Assembly: GCF_000184945.1 (NCBI RefSeq)
Contig: NZ_GL586311.1
Location: forward strand, 1,581,435-1,645,434
DNA: 64,000 nt
Direction of reading: 5' to 3'
Origin: Segatella buccae ATCC 33574
GTDB lineage: Bacteria; Bacteroidota; Bacteroidia; Bacteroidales; Bacteroidaceae
Position 1 is the stretch's first letter. Each line of letters starts with the position of its first letter. The translations under genes were made by a program, and so were the position numbers. The notes under the pieces were generated by a model. The model saw nothing but the letters and a program-made list of their open reading frames with translations, had not been told where the DNA came from and searched no databases. Positions 42,171 through 50,748 of this stretch are shown one piece after another.

Positions 42171-42519
42171 TTTCCCGTGTTCGGGAAACCGTTGATGCCC
42201 CGACCGTTCCTGAGAAGCCGGCAGGAAGTGTCTCTTGATGACGAACAACCTTTACAAAAACACTTCCACGAAAACTCTCCAACCAGATTGGAACACGGGA
42301 CTTGGAACCCTGCGAAAGCCCCTCCGATTTGCCATTTGGGCCCCTCGGGCTTGCGAAAGAGCCACAGTTGGAAACTAAAAGGGCCACAGTTGCAGCGCAA
42401 GATAATATCTAAAATACAACTTATTGGAAATAAAAAAGTTAGCTTGTTTGTCAAACTGAATAGGTAACGATTTGGAAACGAGCGAACTACTTGGTGTCGC
42501 TGTTTTCTGCCTAACAAAG
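42171..42519. other. Intergenic region with dispersed-repeat copy
   Basis: Non-coding. At 42346-42371 it has CGGGCTTGCGAAAGAGCCAC followed by AGTTGG, and a second GGGCCACAGTTGC at about 42381. Both are related to motifs at about 32,367 and (inverted) 56,591. It lies between the chromosomal lipoprotein gene and the mobilizable element. Confidence 0.5.
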
Positions 42520-42574
42520 AACGCTTGTTATTCTGTTTGCAAAGATAATACTTTGTTACCGAATAACAAGCGTT
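42520..42574. repeat. 14-bp inverted repeat near the left end of the mobilizable element
   Basis: AACGCTTGTTATTC (42520-42533) and GAATAACAAGCGTT (42561-42574) are perfect inverted copies with a 27-bp AT-rich loop. It may be a terminator for the leftward mobA, or a binding site linked to the element end. Confidence 0.55.
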
Positions 42575-42625
42575 TTCAAAGAAATATTCACATATCTGCA
42601 TTTTGGATTGTTGCTGTTGGAGTTG

Positions 42626-43690
42626 CTATAATCCTCTCCCTCGCTTCTTCTTTCTGTTAGCTTGGTTTCTGAGCTTGCGCTGCCATGCGGTCTCGGCATA
42701 GTCATCGCCATGTGTAGTTGGCGTAATCATTCCGCCTACTCCCTCCACCAAATCATCGGCTGTGCTGATGGCTGCATCTGCCATATCTCTTATAGTTTGT
42801 GCGATTTTTGGCGTTTCCTTAGTTGGTGGTGGACTGTATGAACGGCTTGGGGGTACGAGTTGATAGCCAGCATCCTTAGTATCTGTATGCTTTGACGATT
42901 TGCGTATTACTTGGTCAGATATATTCGTATCGGCTTTCTTACCTGCCTCGAAGTTCTTTTGCAAAGAACGGTAGCCAAACTCTCTGCCTACTTCCGATGC
43001 CTTGAAAGATTGTCCTCTGTATGAGAACTTCAAGCCATATACCTTGCCCTGCTTGTTTTTCATGCGTTCTATGGTTACTCCTTGCTTGTTCAACTCATAG
43101 AGGAACATGGAATGTCCCGTGATGCCTGTACCTTTGTATTTATCAAGCAGGCTATAGCATATCCCTTGCAGTTCTTTCTTTGCTTCCTCCCTTGTGGGAT
43201 TGACTTTTGCCTTTTGGTGTTTTCTCTCCGCCTTGACCTCCTTTGCGATGGTCAAGCCTTTCTCCCTGCTAATGTCCTCCGCCACCCTTGCTGCCCTGTT
43301 GCTCACAAAAGTGGTATCATATACCTCACCGTACAGACTGATGCGGTTGGCGATGATGTGGATATGCCTGTTGTCTGTATCCTTGTGCGTTACTGCCACC
43401 CACTGATGGTTGTCAAGTCCCATTTTCTTGGCAAACAGATGGGCTATTTGGGCAAGTTCAGAAACTGATAGTTTCTTCTCGTCCTGTGGTGCGATGCCGA
43501 TTTCAATGCGCAGGAACTTGTTCCTGCATCGGGTATTGTAGTCGCCGACTACCTTCATTTCCTCGTAAATAGCCTTTGATTCTCTGCTACAAAGGTTATG
43601 GAAGGCAAGCCGATTACCCAGCTTGCCCTCTCTGAAGATATAGTCCAATGCAGTACTTCCGTGTGCTATCGCCTTACACTTTCCTATCAT
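42626..43690 (-). CDS. mobA: MobA-type relaxase
   Basis: 354 residues. MIGKCKAIAHGSTALDYIFR is the usual opening of Bacteroidota mobilization relaxases. The His-rich metal site is VTHKDTDNRHIHIIANRI at about 99-116 (HxH followed by N). The rest is helical and basic (VKAERKHQKAKVNPTREEAK) and ends in an Arg/Lys-rich tail. The enzyme nicks oriT and leads the strand into the recipient. It overlaps the MobC-like gene by 17 bp. Confidence 0.9.
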   Translation of the reverse strand: MIGKCKAIAHGSTALDYIFREGKLGNRLAFHNLCSRESKAIYEEMKVVGDYNTRCRNKFLRIEIGIAPQDEKKLSVSELAQIAHLFAKKMGLDNHQWVAVTHKDTDNRHIHIIANRISLYGEVYDTTFVSNRAARVAEDISREKGLTIAKEVKAERKHQKAKVNPTREEAKKELQGICYSLLDKYKGTGITGHSMFLYELNKQGVTIERMKNKQGKVYGLKFSYRGQSFKASEVGREFGYRSLQKNFEAGKKADTNISDQVIRKSSKHTDTKDAGYQLVPPSRSYSPPPTKETPKIAQTIRDMADAAISTADDLVEGVGGMITPTTHGDDYAETAWQRKLRNQANRKKKRGRGL

Positions 43691-44105
43691 ATCTCGGCAG
43701 ATTTAAGACCTTATATATATCGTCACCAATGCGGAAGTGAGGGTCGAAAAAACGCTTAAATGCTTCTTTGGCACATATCGAAAGGTTCTTGGTTATCGGC
43801 ACCCATGACTCGTCCTTTATCCTGATGAGGTTGGAAACCTGTGCGTAGTACATTCCCGTTCGGTGGAGTACGGCAATGGCTTCCTTTTCATTGTCGGTCA
43901 TCTTGGGAACGGCTACCACTTCACCATTCAAAAGAATCTCACGGCAGTACTCGGAGAACTTCCGCCCTGTGCTTTCTGCCTTTGCCTTGATGCGCTGCTT
44001 CTCCTCCAAAGTACACCTAACCTTGATGAACTCCGTCTTGTTCATCTGCTTTTCTTCATTGTCCTTCTGCTGCCATTGGGTAGCTTTTCTTCTGTATTTA
44101 TTCAT
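43674..44105 (-). CDS. MobC-like relaxosome protein
   Basis: 143 residues. The start at 44105 gives a Lys/Gln-rich N-terminus; a start at residue 21 (MNKTEFIKVRCTLEEKQRIK) is also possible and fits the family better. KVRCTLEEKQRIKAKAESTG then KFSEYCREILLNG is the ribbon-helix-helix of MobC-like accessory proteins that help the relaxase bind oriT. The C-terminal helical part (NLIRIKDESWVPITKNL) is also typical. The candidate oriT lies directly upstream. Confidence 0.85.
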   Translation of the reverse strand: MNKYRRKATQWQQKDNEEKQMNKTEFIKVRCTLEEKQRIKAKAESTGRKFSEYCREILLNGEVVAVPKMTDNEKEAIAVLHRTGMYYAQVSNLIRIKDESWVPITKNLSICAKEAFKRFFDPHFRIGDDIYKVLNLPRYDRKV

Positions 44106-44198
44106 ATAAATTTCTCCGAAAGTTAATCATTATAGATGATTCATTGCTGCTTAATTTCTGAATGATGACCGATGAGAACGGAGTGATTACGGTCTAAT

Positions 44199-44275
44199 CT
44201 CCCCGGCTGTTTATCGAGGGGAGCAAGCGCAGTTTGTGGGTACAAACTGACGTCTTGCAATGCTACCCTAACAGA
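44199..44275. other. Candidate origin of transfer (oriT)
   Basis: In the 363-bp gap before the mobC-like gene: CTCCCC (44199-44204) with GGGGAG (44218-44223), then a perfect 8-bp inverted repeat CAGTTTGT/ACAAACTG (44230-44249) followed by CTTGCAATGCTACCCTAA. Inverted repeats beside a nick-like sequence directly upstream of mob genes are usual for oriT of Bacteroidota mobilizable elements. The nick site is not identified. Confidence 0.5.
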
Positions 44276-44468
44276 CCGTTTACGCATAAGGCGTTTTGTT
44301 GCCAAAAAGTGAATGCACGGCATTCCGTGTCTGACTGCGTTCGTGGCATTCCCACCGTTCAGTATGCTTGACAAATGTCCGTTTTCATACTCCCGAAAAA
44401 GGGTTGAGGGAGAAGTGAAAATGAAAGAGATGTTCCTCCTCTTATCCCCCTCGTCCCTTTCTGTCGGT

Positions 44469-44966
44469 TTACAATCTTCTCCATTTCTCTATATCCTCAC
44501 CATATTCCTCCAGATGAAGGCGCACGATGTTCTCCACAAAACTTGAAAGGTTGCTGCCCCTGTCGCCCAATCTGCGCACGATGAAGTCCGCCCGCTCCTG
44601 TGTCTCCCTGCTCAGATAGACCGCCTTTCGGCCTATCAATTTGGTTGGAACAAGATAGGCTTGCTTGTAGGCTTCAAGCGTTTCCTTTCTCATCTTGGCG
44701 CTGATGCGTCTTTGAACGGCTGTGTTCTCTGTGTGCTGTGATGGCACTGCATCCTGTGATGATACAACATGCTGCTCATGTTCCGAGTTCTCCGATGGAA
44801 TACCCGACTGGTTTATAGGTGCTCTTTTTTCCTGCTTCCTGACCTCTTCCCATTTAGGGATAAGTATGTCTTTTTGTTCAGTTGTCTTTGAAGAAGTATC
44901 TTCTTCGTTACCACCCAGGTAATATAAGAGGTCATGCTCCTCGTCTGTTGTTTTCTTCTTTTCCAT
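44469..44966 (-). CDS. DUF3408-type protein
   Basis: 165 residues. The first 85 are polar and unstructured (Glu, Ser, Gln). The C-terminal half (ISAKMRKETLEAYKQAYLVP then YLSRETQERADFIVRRLGDR then SSFVENIVRLHLEEYGEDIE) is a ribbon-helix-helix-like DUF3408 domain, common next to the mob and tra genes of Bacteroidota elements. Probably DNA-binding. It lies downstream of the primase in the same direction, 5-bp gap. Confidence 0.8.
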   Translation of the reverse strand: MEKKKTTDEEHDLLYYLGGNEEDTSSKTTEQKDILIPKWEEVRKQEKRAPINQSGIPSENSEHEQHVVSSQDAVPSQHTENTAVQRRISAKMRKETLEAYKQAYLVPTKLIGRKAVYLSRETQERADFIVRRLGDRGSNLSSFVENIVRLHLEEYGEDIEKWRRL

Positions 44967-44971
44967 TGTCT

Positions 44972-45973
44972 TTATCTCATTTTATATTTAACTTGTTTTG
45001 TCTTGATAGAATTGGTTTGCGGTTGTAATGTATTCAGTGATTGTCTTTTCTGCTGTCCACGCACCCTGTGGATATGGTACTCGTTGAGGTCTTTGAACCG
45101 TCCGTAATGCACGGACATATCCTCCACCTTGAAACCTGCCCTGATGAAATCATTGGTTGCTTTCCGTCCAGCATCGTCATTGTCAAGGAAGGCACGGATA
45201 TGGGTTAGGTGTCTGTCGTTCAGATAGCGGATAGCCCTTGCAACGTTGCTTACGGAGTTCAGCACAAGACAGGCACTCGTTACTTCTTCTTTCATTGAAA
45301 GGAAAGAAAGGAAGTCCATGAAGCCCTCGAACACACAGACCGGTTGTATTTTGTCAGTCACCTTATTTCTCGACCTATCCATGAATATAGGGGTAATGTC
45401 CTTCGGGGCAATCGTTCCCTTGAACGAGCCGCTGTCCCGAAGCTCATAGCCACCCGACTGATTGGCGAAGCCGATGGCTTGATAATGCTGCCCCCTTACC
45501 TCATAGCTGATACATTTGAGGAATGGCTTTGCCTTTGCCAAATCAATGTAGCGTTCTTTCATGAGGTAGTCCTGCAAATGTGGCGGCAAGGTGTCTGATA
45601 TGCCTGTCAGTCTCCTTGTCCCGTTTGCCGATGTAGCCTGTCCAATACTTTCCTGATTGGAAGTGCCATGTACACATACCATACGAGGACTGCACGTTGT
45701 ATCGGGAGCGTTCCGCCCCAAAAGGCGGATGGCTTCCGACAGGCTGCATCGCTCCATGCGCATACAGAGGTCGATGATGCTTCCGCCACGTCCCTCGGCA
45801 TAATCTATCCAGAGGTTCTTCTCCGTGTCCACCTTGAAGCTCGGATGCGTTTCCTCCCTAAGCGGTGAGCGATAAAGGGCATAGGCTGGTGTCCTGCGTA
45901 CAGGCTTGATGCCTTTCCTTTCAAGATACTCCACGATGGGGTATCGCTTGATGAGTGATAAATCTTCTTTCAT
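44972..45973 (-). CDS. CHC2/TOPRIM primase-like protein
   Basis: 333 residues. N-terminal zinc-like region around LYRSPLREETHPSFKVDTEK and WIDYAEGRGGSIIDLCMRM. The TOPRIM part has VCVFEGFMDFLSFLSMKEEV (about 213-232, catalytic Glu in FEG) and IRAFLDNDDAGRKATNDFI (about 260-278, D-x-D). The family primes DNA synthesis on the transferred strand or at replication. Not closely related to the two primases in the conjugative element, which have a different N-terminus. Confidence 0.85.
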   Translation of the reverse strand: MKEDLSLIKRYPIVEYLERKGIKPVRRTPAYALYRSPLREETHPSFKVDTEKNLWIDYAEGRGGSIIDLCMRMERCSLSEAIRLLGRNAPDTTCSPRMVCVHGTSNQESIGQATSANGTRRLTGISDTLPPHLQDYLMKERYIDLAKAKPFLKCISYEVRGQHYQAIGFANQSGGYELRDSGSFKGTIAPKDITPIFMDRSRNKVTDKIQPVCVFEGFMDFLSFLSMKEEVTSACLVLNSVSNVARAIRYLNDRHLTHIRAFLDNDDAGRKATNDFIRAGFKVEDMSVHYGRFKDLNEYHIHRVRGQQKRQSLNTLQPQTNSIKTKQVKYKMR

Positions 45974-46094
45974 TATTGCGATATTTATTGGTTGAACATT
46001 TCTTTCTTATCTCAAAATATTCTGTTCGACAGGACTCTACTTCCTTGATTATCTTTTCCAAAGTTTTTCCCTTCCAAACTTTTTTATCTTTCTT

Positions 46095-46189
46095 CTTACT
46101 ACATACTAATATGTTGTAAGTTATTGATAATCAGTGATAATTTGTAGTGCACAGCAATACTACACGCCCTACTACATCAGGCTACTACA
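46095..46189. repeat. Inverted repeat and CTACTACA repeats upstream of the primase
   Basis: CTTACTACATA (46095-46105) faces TATGTTGTAAG (46110-46120). TACTACA or CTACTACA occurs at 46158, 46169 and 46182, spaced 11-13 bp, the last copies overlapping the end of the VapE-like gene. These could be iterons of a replication origin or operators of the primase gene. The role is inferred. Confidence 0.4.
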
Positions 46190-47455
46190 ACTACCAAGCA
46201 GGGGACAGGGTAGTATCTTCCTTACTTTGTACACATAGATGGGACTGCCACCGTCACGCCTCCTGCTCACTTTCTCAAAGCCTGTCCTTTTCAAGGCTTC
46301 GCCCATGTGTTTTAAGGACAATGGATGATGTGTATAGGTACCTAAGTAGGTAAGTATCTCCGTTGTGGTCATATAGGAGCAGTGGGGACTATCCTCCGCA
46401 GGCTTCTCAAAGCAACGTAGCAGGAGTTCCATTTCTGCGGTCTGCACCTGAAATTCCTCGCTCTCTTTGTATAACTCCACTATCTCATCATCGTCAAACC
46501 AATATCGGAAGCCTGAGTTTAGCAGGACTTTGGCTTCGGTATAGACGGCATCCATAGAAATAGCCTTTGCTCGTTCTATATCAATGGATAGCACCTCAAA
46601 GGGCAGGAATCGTCGGCTGCCCGTGGGATCAGTCAGGAAATCGTTGCCGTTCACCGAAGCCACGAAGCTCGCCAGGTGTGGATGTTCCTCCACATACTTG
46701 TCGTAGGGCATACGGTATTTGACCATCGGGCAGGTGATAAGGTTCTTCAGTTCATTCTCGTCCCGCTTGTTGAGGGCTTTGAGCTGGTCGTCAATGTTTA
46801 CGATGAGGTTCTGCCCGATATAGGTGAGCGTGTCCTTCTCCTGAGGATATATCTTACCCGTGTAACTGTAACCGTGAAGGGCAGAAGGACAGAGCAGGTC
46901 AAGGAACGTTGTCTTGAACTTTCCCTGTTCTCCTGTCAGTACAAGGCAGGTGTGGTTACGACACTCTCGGTCGTCCATGGTGTTGGCAACCACTGCCACG
47001 AGCCACTTGGTGAGGTACGGCAGCCATTTTTCAGCGTTGCGGACGGTAACACACGAAGCGAGATTGGCGATTGCGCCTTGACCTATCTCTATCTTGCGCA
47101 GTACTTCCGAAGCATCAACCGTTGGCAAAGCCTTGAAGTATTCCTGTATGGGATTGATGCGTGGTGAAAAGCTGCTTTCAATGATGGAATAGAGGTTGTC
47201 GGACGATGTAACGATACCCACGTCGAAGTCAAGTTTCCTACGGAGAGAGTTGATTTCATAGCGACCTACTTTTGTGAAACGACTGCCTGCATCTTTATAG
47301 CTACGGTATTCTGTTCTGCCCAGCACGGTGTTGTACCTGAACGCATAGTGCGTCCGGAGATAGGTTTCTATCTCGCTGTTCTTGGAGGTGTTTCCCCTGC
47401 GTTCGGTAGAATTGCCAGTTGTTTTCATTCTGCTTTTATCTGCTTCATTTTTCAT
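46172..47455 (-). CDS. VapE-like (virulence-associated E) ATPase
   Basis: 427 residues. A basic N-terminal part is followed by an ATPase core: Walker A VLTGEQGKFKTTFLDLL at about 175-190 and Walker B NLIVNIDDQL at about 220-229, then ITCPMVKYRMPYDKYVEEHP and GSRRFLPFEVL, the usual VapE / D5-like helicase pattern. The C-terminal part (about 360-427) has a winged-helix look (ILTYLGTYTHHPLSLKHMGE). In mobile elements VapE proteins serve replication together with a primase, and the primase gene follows downstream. Confidence 0.82.
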   Translation of the reverse strand: MKNEADKSRMKTTGNSTERRGNTSKNSEIETYLRTHYAFRYNTVLGRTEYRSYKDAGSRFTKVGRYEINSLRRKLDFDVGIVTSSDNLYSIIESSFSPRINPIQEYFKALPTVDASEVLRKIEIGQGAIANLASCVTVRNAEKWLPYLTKWLVAVVANTMDDRECRNHTCLVLTGEQGKFKTTFLDLLCPSALHGYSYTGKIYPQEKDTLTYIGQNLIVNIDDQLKALNKRDENELKNLITCPMVKYRMPYDKYVEEHPHLASFVASVNGNDFLTDPTGSRRFLPFEVLSIDIERAKAISMDAVYTEAKVLLNSGFRYWFDDDEIVELYKESEEFQVQTAEMELLLRCFEKPAEDSPHCSYMTTTEILTYLGTYTHHPLSLKHMGEALKRTGFEKVSRRRDGGSPIYVYKVRKILPCPLLGSCSSLM

Positions 47456-47790
47456 TGTTTATCCGTTTTGGTTTCCTAGAATGAAGTTACGGCGAGAATG
47501 TCAATGTTCCAAGCATTCGGAGAGTGCTTGCATAATGTTGCGCTCATTGGCAATAGATTTCTTACGGAATTCTTTCAGGAAACAGCAGGAAAATAAGGAT
47601 TTAAGCCAAGAACAAGCGCACAAGTGTAGAAAAGTAATAGGAAATGTCTGTACCTGTTTGCTTCAATCAGCACTGTATTGCTTTGACTAAAACAAACGTA
47701 GAAAAAAGGAAGATAAGGACCGGAAGAAGAGTAAGAAAGATAACCTCATTTCCTTCTGTTTCCCTATTCTTCCCTGCTGTTCCTTGCCGC

Positions 47791-47821
47791 TTTGTGGAAT
47801 GGAAAGAAGCGCATACTTTTG
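47791..47821 (+). promoter_or_regulatory. Bacteroidota-type promoter for the HTH genes
   Basis: TTTG (47791-47794), 19-bp spacer, TACTTTTG (47814-47821): full match to the -33/-7 consensus. It lies 65 bp before the ATG at 47887, inside a 431-bp intergenic stretch between the divergent VapE-like and HTH genes that otherwise holds no visible gene. Confidence 0.8.
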
Positions 47822-47886
47822 CACGCAGAAACATGCGATGGAAAGCAAATCGCAAAAGGAAAATATAAACAAAACAATATAACGCT

Positions 47887-48174
47887 ATGGGATATTTTAT
47901 CATTACCGACAAGCAATGGGCAATGCTGAGGGACGAAATTGTCGTTCTTGCCCAGACCTGCCACAAGGCATTTGGAGAATCGAGTAAGCACACTGATTGG
48001 CTGCACAACGGAGATGTGTGTCGGTTACTCAACATCAGCAAGCGCACCTTGCAGCATTACCGTGATACGGGCATGCTTCCGTTTACACAAATCGGACACA
48101 AGTGCTATTACAAGCGTGAAGACGTGGAACGGTTGTTACAGATAAAGTCAGAGAAAACCAAGAACAACAAATAA
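47887..48174 (+). CDS. Helix-turn-helix protein (excisionase/MerR-like)
   Basis: 95 residues. A short N-terminal helix, then WLHNGDVCRLLNISKRTLQH continuing YRDTGMLPFTQIGHKCYYKR and EDVERLL, the HTH_17 pattern found in Bacteroidota mobile elements. Probable regulator or recombination directionality factor of this element. It is followed 11 bp later by a related gene. Confidence 0.85.
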   Translation: MGYFIITDKQWAMLRDEIVVLAQTCHKAFGESSKHTDWLHNGDVCRLLNISKRTLQHYRDTGMLPFTQIGHKCYYKREDVERLLQIKSEKTKNNK

Positions 48175-48185
48175 ACAATGAAAAG

Positions 48186-48500
48186 ATGGAAACAGTTAGA
48201 GATTTAAGCATGGATGCGGACGAGATGCAGGTGGTGCTGTCCGCTATCCACAGTGTGAACAGGAGAATTAAGGAAGTGGCACAGACGCACAAGCCTCTAT
48301 TTGGCGGTGAGCATTTCCTAACGGGAAAGGAGGTGTGCGAGCGGCTGTATATAAGCCCTCGCACCTTGCAAGACTATCGAGACAGAAAGATTATTCCCTA
48401 CACGCAGTTTGCAGGAAAGATTCTCTACAAGGCTTCGGACTTGGAGAGATTACTGGAGGATTGTTATAGGACCTCAATTCCGCAGCATTATTCCTTGTGA
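48186..48500 (+). CDS. Second helix-turn-helix protein; C-terminus formed by the repeat
   Basis: 104 residues. FLTGKEVCERLYISPRTLQD then YRDRKIIPYTQFAGKILYKA is the same HTH_17 pattern as in the gene upstream. The last 9-10 codons (TSIPQHYSL) are encoded by the left end of the first IS1380-like repeat (from 48472), so the original C-terminus has been replaced by the insertion. The HTH itself is complete. Probably co-transcribed with its neighbour. Confidence 0.82.
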   Translation: METVRDLSMDADEMQVVLSAIHSVNRRIKEVAQTHKPLFGGEHFLTGKEVCERLYISPRTLQDYRDRKIIPYTQFAGKILYKASDLERLLEDCYRTSIPQHYSL

Positions 48501-48826
48501 GGTACTTTTATATATTGAAGTGACATTTTTGGGATTTATCCATTGATATGGGGATTTTCTGGGGTTCATGGTTCTTGCATAGTCATGAAATCCCCCACCC
48601 AAACCAATGGGGAAGTATGAAAAGCCACAAAGAAATGATGTAAATTCCACCGAAAGAAGTGATATTCTCGTTTTTAATTGCTACCTTTGTCATGTCAGTT
48701 TTTTGCTTACTTGTTATGTTTGCAGCACCAAGATAGGTGAAATTTCTGACTATATCCAAGTGTTTTGAGAACTTTGTTTCTCAGAAACTTAGAGTTCTTA
48801 CAAGAATTTATGCTGCGGAATTAAGG
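48472..48826. repeat. MITE-like IS1380 derivative, copy 1
   Basis: 355 bp. Left end CCTCAATTCCGCAGCAT (48472-48488), right end ATGCTGCGGAATTAAGG (48810-48826): 17-bp terminal inverted repeats with one mismatch. The right half contains, on the - strand, the first 18 or so codons of a transposase-like frame (MTKVAIKNENITSFGGIY). This opening is what I recall from IS1380-family transposases of Bacteroidota. The body of the gene is missing, so the copy is non-autonomous. No 4-bp target duplication is evident. Confidence 0.7.
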
Positions 48827-49058
48827 TTATAAATCACACAAAATATAATTATAAATAAAAAATTTATAATAACAAATTTATTTTTTATTATTATAAATTT
48901 TCTCTTGCTTATTTCAACCCAAACTGAGGGGGGAACAGGATATAACATTTGATTGTAAATTTATCCAGAATTACGTTTAAGATAGGGGTGTTTATCATTC
49001 TTTATTTCTCGCATCCCCTAAGTTTTCTATCTTTACAATCTTTTGAGTAACAACTTTA
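48827..49058. other. AT-rich gap after copy 1
   Basis: About 230 bp with no gene. It includes a 13-bp inverted repeat, AAATTTATAATAA (48860-48872) and TTATTATAAATTT (48888-48900), that may end the leftward gene at 49059. Otherwise it is AT-rich and featureless. Confidence 0.5.
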
Positions 49059-49538
49059 TTAAATCTTTTCGTAAATGGTTCTTTCTTTTGGTGTTATGTC
49101 TATACTGTTGCTAAACTGTAGTCCTTTTAAACCTGCTTCGAACAACGCTTTCTTTATCTTTTCATTTACAACAATGCTTCTGTGCATCTCTTCGCAACGT
49201 ACAATGTCTGCATTATCATCGTTAAAGATATTTTCTCTAAGTTTCATGTAATAAAACATATATTCTGGGTTGTTTCGATCGAAATTCATCAGACGAAATT
49301 CACTATTTTCCAAATCAACACATTTCATGCGGTGTGGCAAATTCATAGCGTAAAATCCTTCGACCTTTTCTTTGCCACAGAATAAGTCCACATCAAAAAA
49401 CTGTATGTCTTTCCGAAGATATCTGTCTGTTGCCTGCCATCTTTGTCTTTCAAAGCCCAACTTTGAGAAAACGTCCATAATATGAAAAACTCCATCGAAA
49501 GAAATGATATTCTCGTTTTTAATTGCTACCTTTGTCAT
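49059..49538 (-). CDS. Chimeric immunity-like protein with a transposase N-terminus
   Basis: 159 residues. Residues 1-30 (MTKVAIKNENIISFDGVFHI then MDVFSKLGFE) are encoded by the repeat and match the transposase-like opening in copies 1, 3 and 4. From about residue 31 the sequence changes to a different protein: FFDVDLFCGKEKVEGFYAMN, KCVDLENSEFRLMNFD, EEMHRSIVVNEKIKKALFEA then GLKGLQFSN. This resembles immunity proteins of the DUF1629/Imm11 type that protect against contact-delivered toxins. The repeat has apparently truncated the immunity gene at the 5' end and supplied a new start. Whether the chimera is expressed is unknown. Confidence 0.6.
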   Translation of the reverse strand: MTKVAIKNENIISFDGVFHIMDVFSKLGFERQRWQATDRYLRKDIQFFDVDLFCGKEKVEGFYAMNLPHRMKCVDLENSEFRLMNFDRNNPEYMFYYMKLRENIFNDDNADIVRCEEMHRSIVVNEKIKKALFEAGLKGLQFSNSIDITPKERTIYEKI

Positions 49539-49670
49539 GTCAGTTTTTTGCTTACTTGTTATGTTTGCAGCACCAAGATAGGTGAAATTTCTGACATATC
49601 CAAGTGTTTTGAGAACTTTGTTTCTCAGACACTTGGAGTTCTCACAAGAATTTATACTGCGGAATTAAGG
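49449..49670. repeat. MITE-like IS1380 derivative, copy 2 (one end only)
   Basis: About 222 bp. Only the right half is present. It starts within the chimeric gene at about 49449 and ends in ATACTGCGGAATTAAGG (49654-49670), one mismatch to the other copies. The gene at 49671 starts directly after it. A clear stem, CCAAGTGT...ACACTTGG enclosing TGAGAA/TTCTCA, lies at 49599-49636. Confidence 0.65.
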
Positions 49671-50285
49671 ATGAAAGTGTTTTTACTTCTTTTATTATTA
49701 TATTTTCCTCTTAACAGTAAAGTAGCGGAAGATCATCAGGTGGATGTTACCTTATCGTATGAATCTGGGTATATTTCCAAGAGTCTATATATAAATGGAA
49801 AGAAAGAAGCTGTCTATAAAAGCAAGAAAAAGAAACCTATAAGGCTCTCAAAAGTCGAGAAAGATATGCAAAATATCTTTTTCGAACAATTAAAATACTT
49901 GGAATCGTGGGGGGTGATTATAAAATATCCAGAGGTTATTTTCGAAGACCTTTGTATTATCTCTGATATATTATCCAATTATGATAAGTCGGAAATTCAA
50001 TCTTTTATTCAAACAAAAGGCGATTGTAAAACAATTAATATATTAAAAATCAACAAATATTACACATATATTAATGCAAGAGTCGATTATGTTTTAACGC
50101 TCACAATAGTTATAGAAAAAGGTTTACTTAAAGAGTTCCGATATGAATACATGCCAGATTTTTCTGACGAGACCGTTATTTACAGATGTCAGTACAAATA
50201 TGATAATTATGGTAGAATTATATATATAACAACTTTGGGGAAAGAAAAAAATGAGATTAGAATAACATATGCGAGTTTAAGATAA
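49671..50285 (+). CDS. Secreted protein of unknown function
   Basis: 204 residues from the ATG at 49671; the longer frame upstream is the repeat read in that frame. Signal peptide (VFLLLLLLYFPLNSKVA), then a Lys- and Tyr-rich body (KKEAVYKSKKKKPIRLSKVE; YDNYGRIIYITTLGKEKNEI). Strongly AT-rich compared with its neighbours. No family recognised. The gene is bracketed by repeats on both sides like a cassette. Confidence 0.6.
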   Translation: MKVFLLLLLLYFPLNSKVAEDHQVDVTLSYESGYISKSLYINGKKEAVYKSKKKKPIRLSKVEKDMQNIFFEQLKYLESWGVIIKYPEVIFEDLCIISDILSNYDKSEIQSFIQTKGDCKTINILKINKYYTYINARVDYVLTLTIVIEKGLLKEFRYEYMPDFSDETVIYRCQYKYDNYGRIIYITTLGKEKNEIRITYASLR

Positions 50286-50286
50286 T

Positions 50287-50730
50287 CCTTAATTCCGCAG
50301 CATTTTTTCTTGTGAGAAAATTTTATATGTTGAGATGTCTTTTTGGGGCTCTATATGTTGATATGAGGTGCTTCGGTGTTTCTTGGGTCTTTTCTAAGCA
50401 TAAAAGACCCAAACCAATGGGGAAGTATGAAAAACCACAAAAAATACTTCCATAACAGAATGCTTTGCCGCTACTTCCACGTTTACCCAATACAGATTCG
50501 GTAAGTTTTTCAAAGCTCAACTTTGAGAAAACATCCATAATATGATAAATTCCACCGAAAGAAGTGATATTCTCGTTTTTAGTTGCTACCTTTGTCATGT
50601 CAGATTTTTGCTTACTTGTTATGTTTGCAGCACCAAGATAGGTGAAATCTCTGACATATCCAAGTATTTTGAGAACTTTGTTTCTCAGGCACTTGGAGTT
50701 CTCACAAGAATTTATGCTGCGGAATTAAGG
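50287..50730. repeat. MITE-like IS1380 derivative, copy 3 (longest)
   Basis: 444 bp, with perfect 17-bp terminal inverted repeats CCTTAATTCCGCAGCAT (50287-50303) and ATGCTGCGGAATTAAGG (50714-50730). It keeps more of the transposase start on the - strand (50598 leftward): MTKVATKNENITSFGGIYHI, then SKLSFEKLTESVLGKRGSSG, then KAFCYGSIFCGFSYF, after which the frame changes to unrelated sequence. This longer piece is what supports the IS1380 reading. Confidence 0.7.
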
Positions 50731-50748
50731 TTATAAATAAATATAGAA

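Noticed and set aside
42594-42601. Certain attachment site of the mobilizable element
   Set aside because: ATCTGCAT also occurs at 56469-56476, but eight bases without longer similarity are not sufficient; used only as a rough boundary.
44141-44374. Coding frames over the oriT candidate
   Set aside because: The region is rich in inverted repeats and the frames lack start signals and recognisable sequence.
49482-49670. N-terminal extension of the secreted protein (and similar extensions at 50542 and 51369)
   Set aside because: The same sequence occurs in every repeat copy whatever gene follows, so it is the repeat read in one frame and not part of the proteins.
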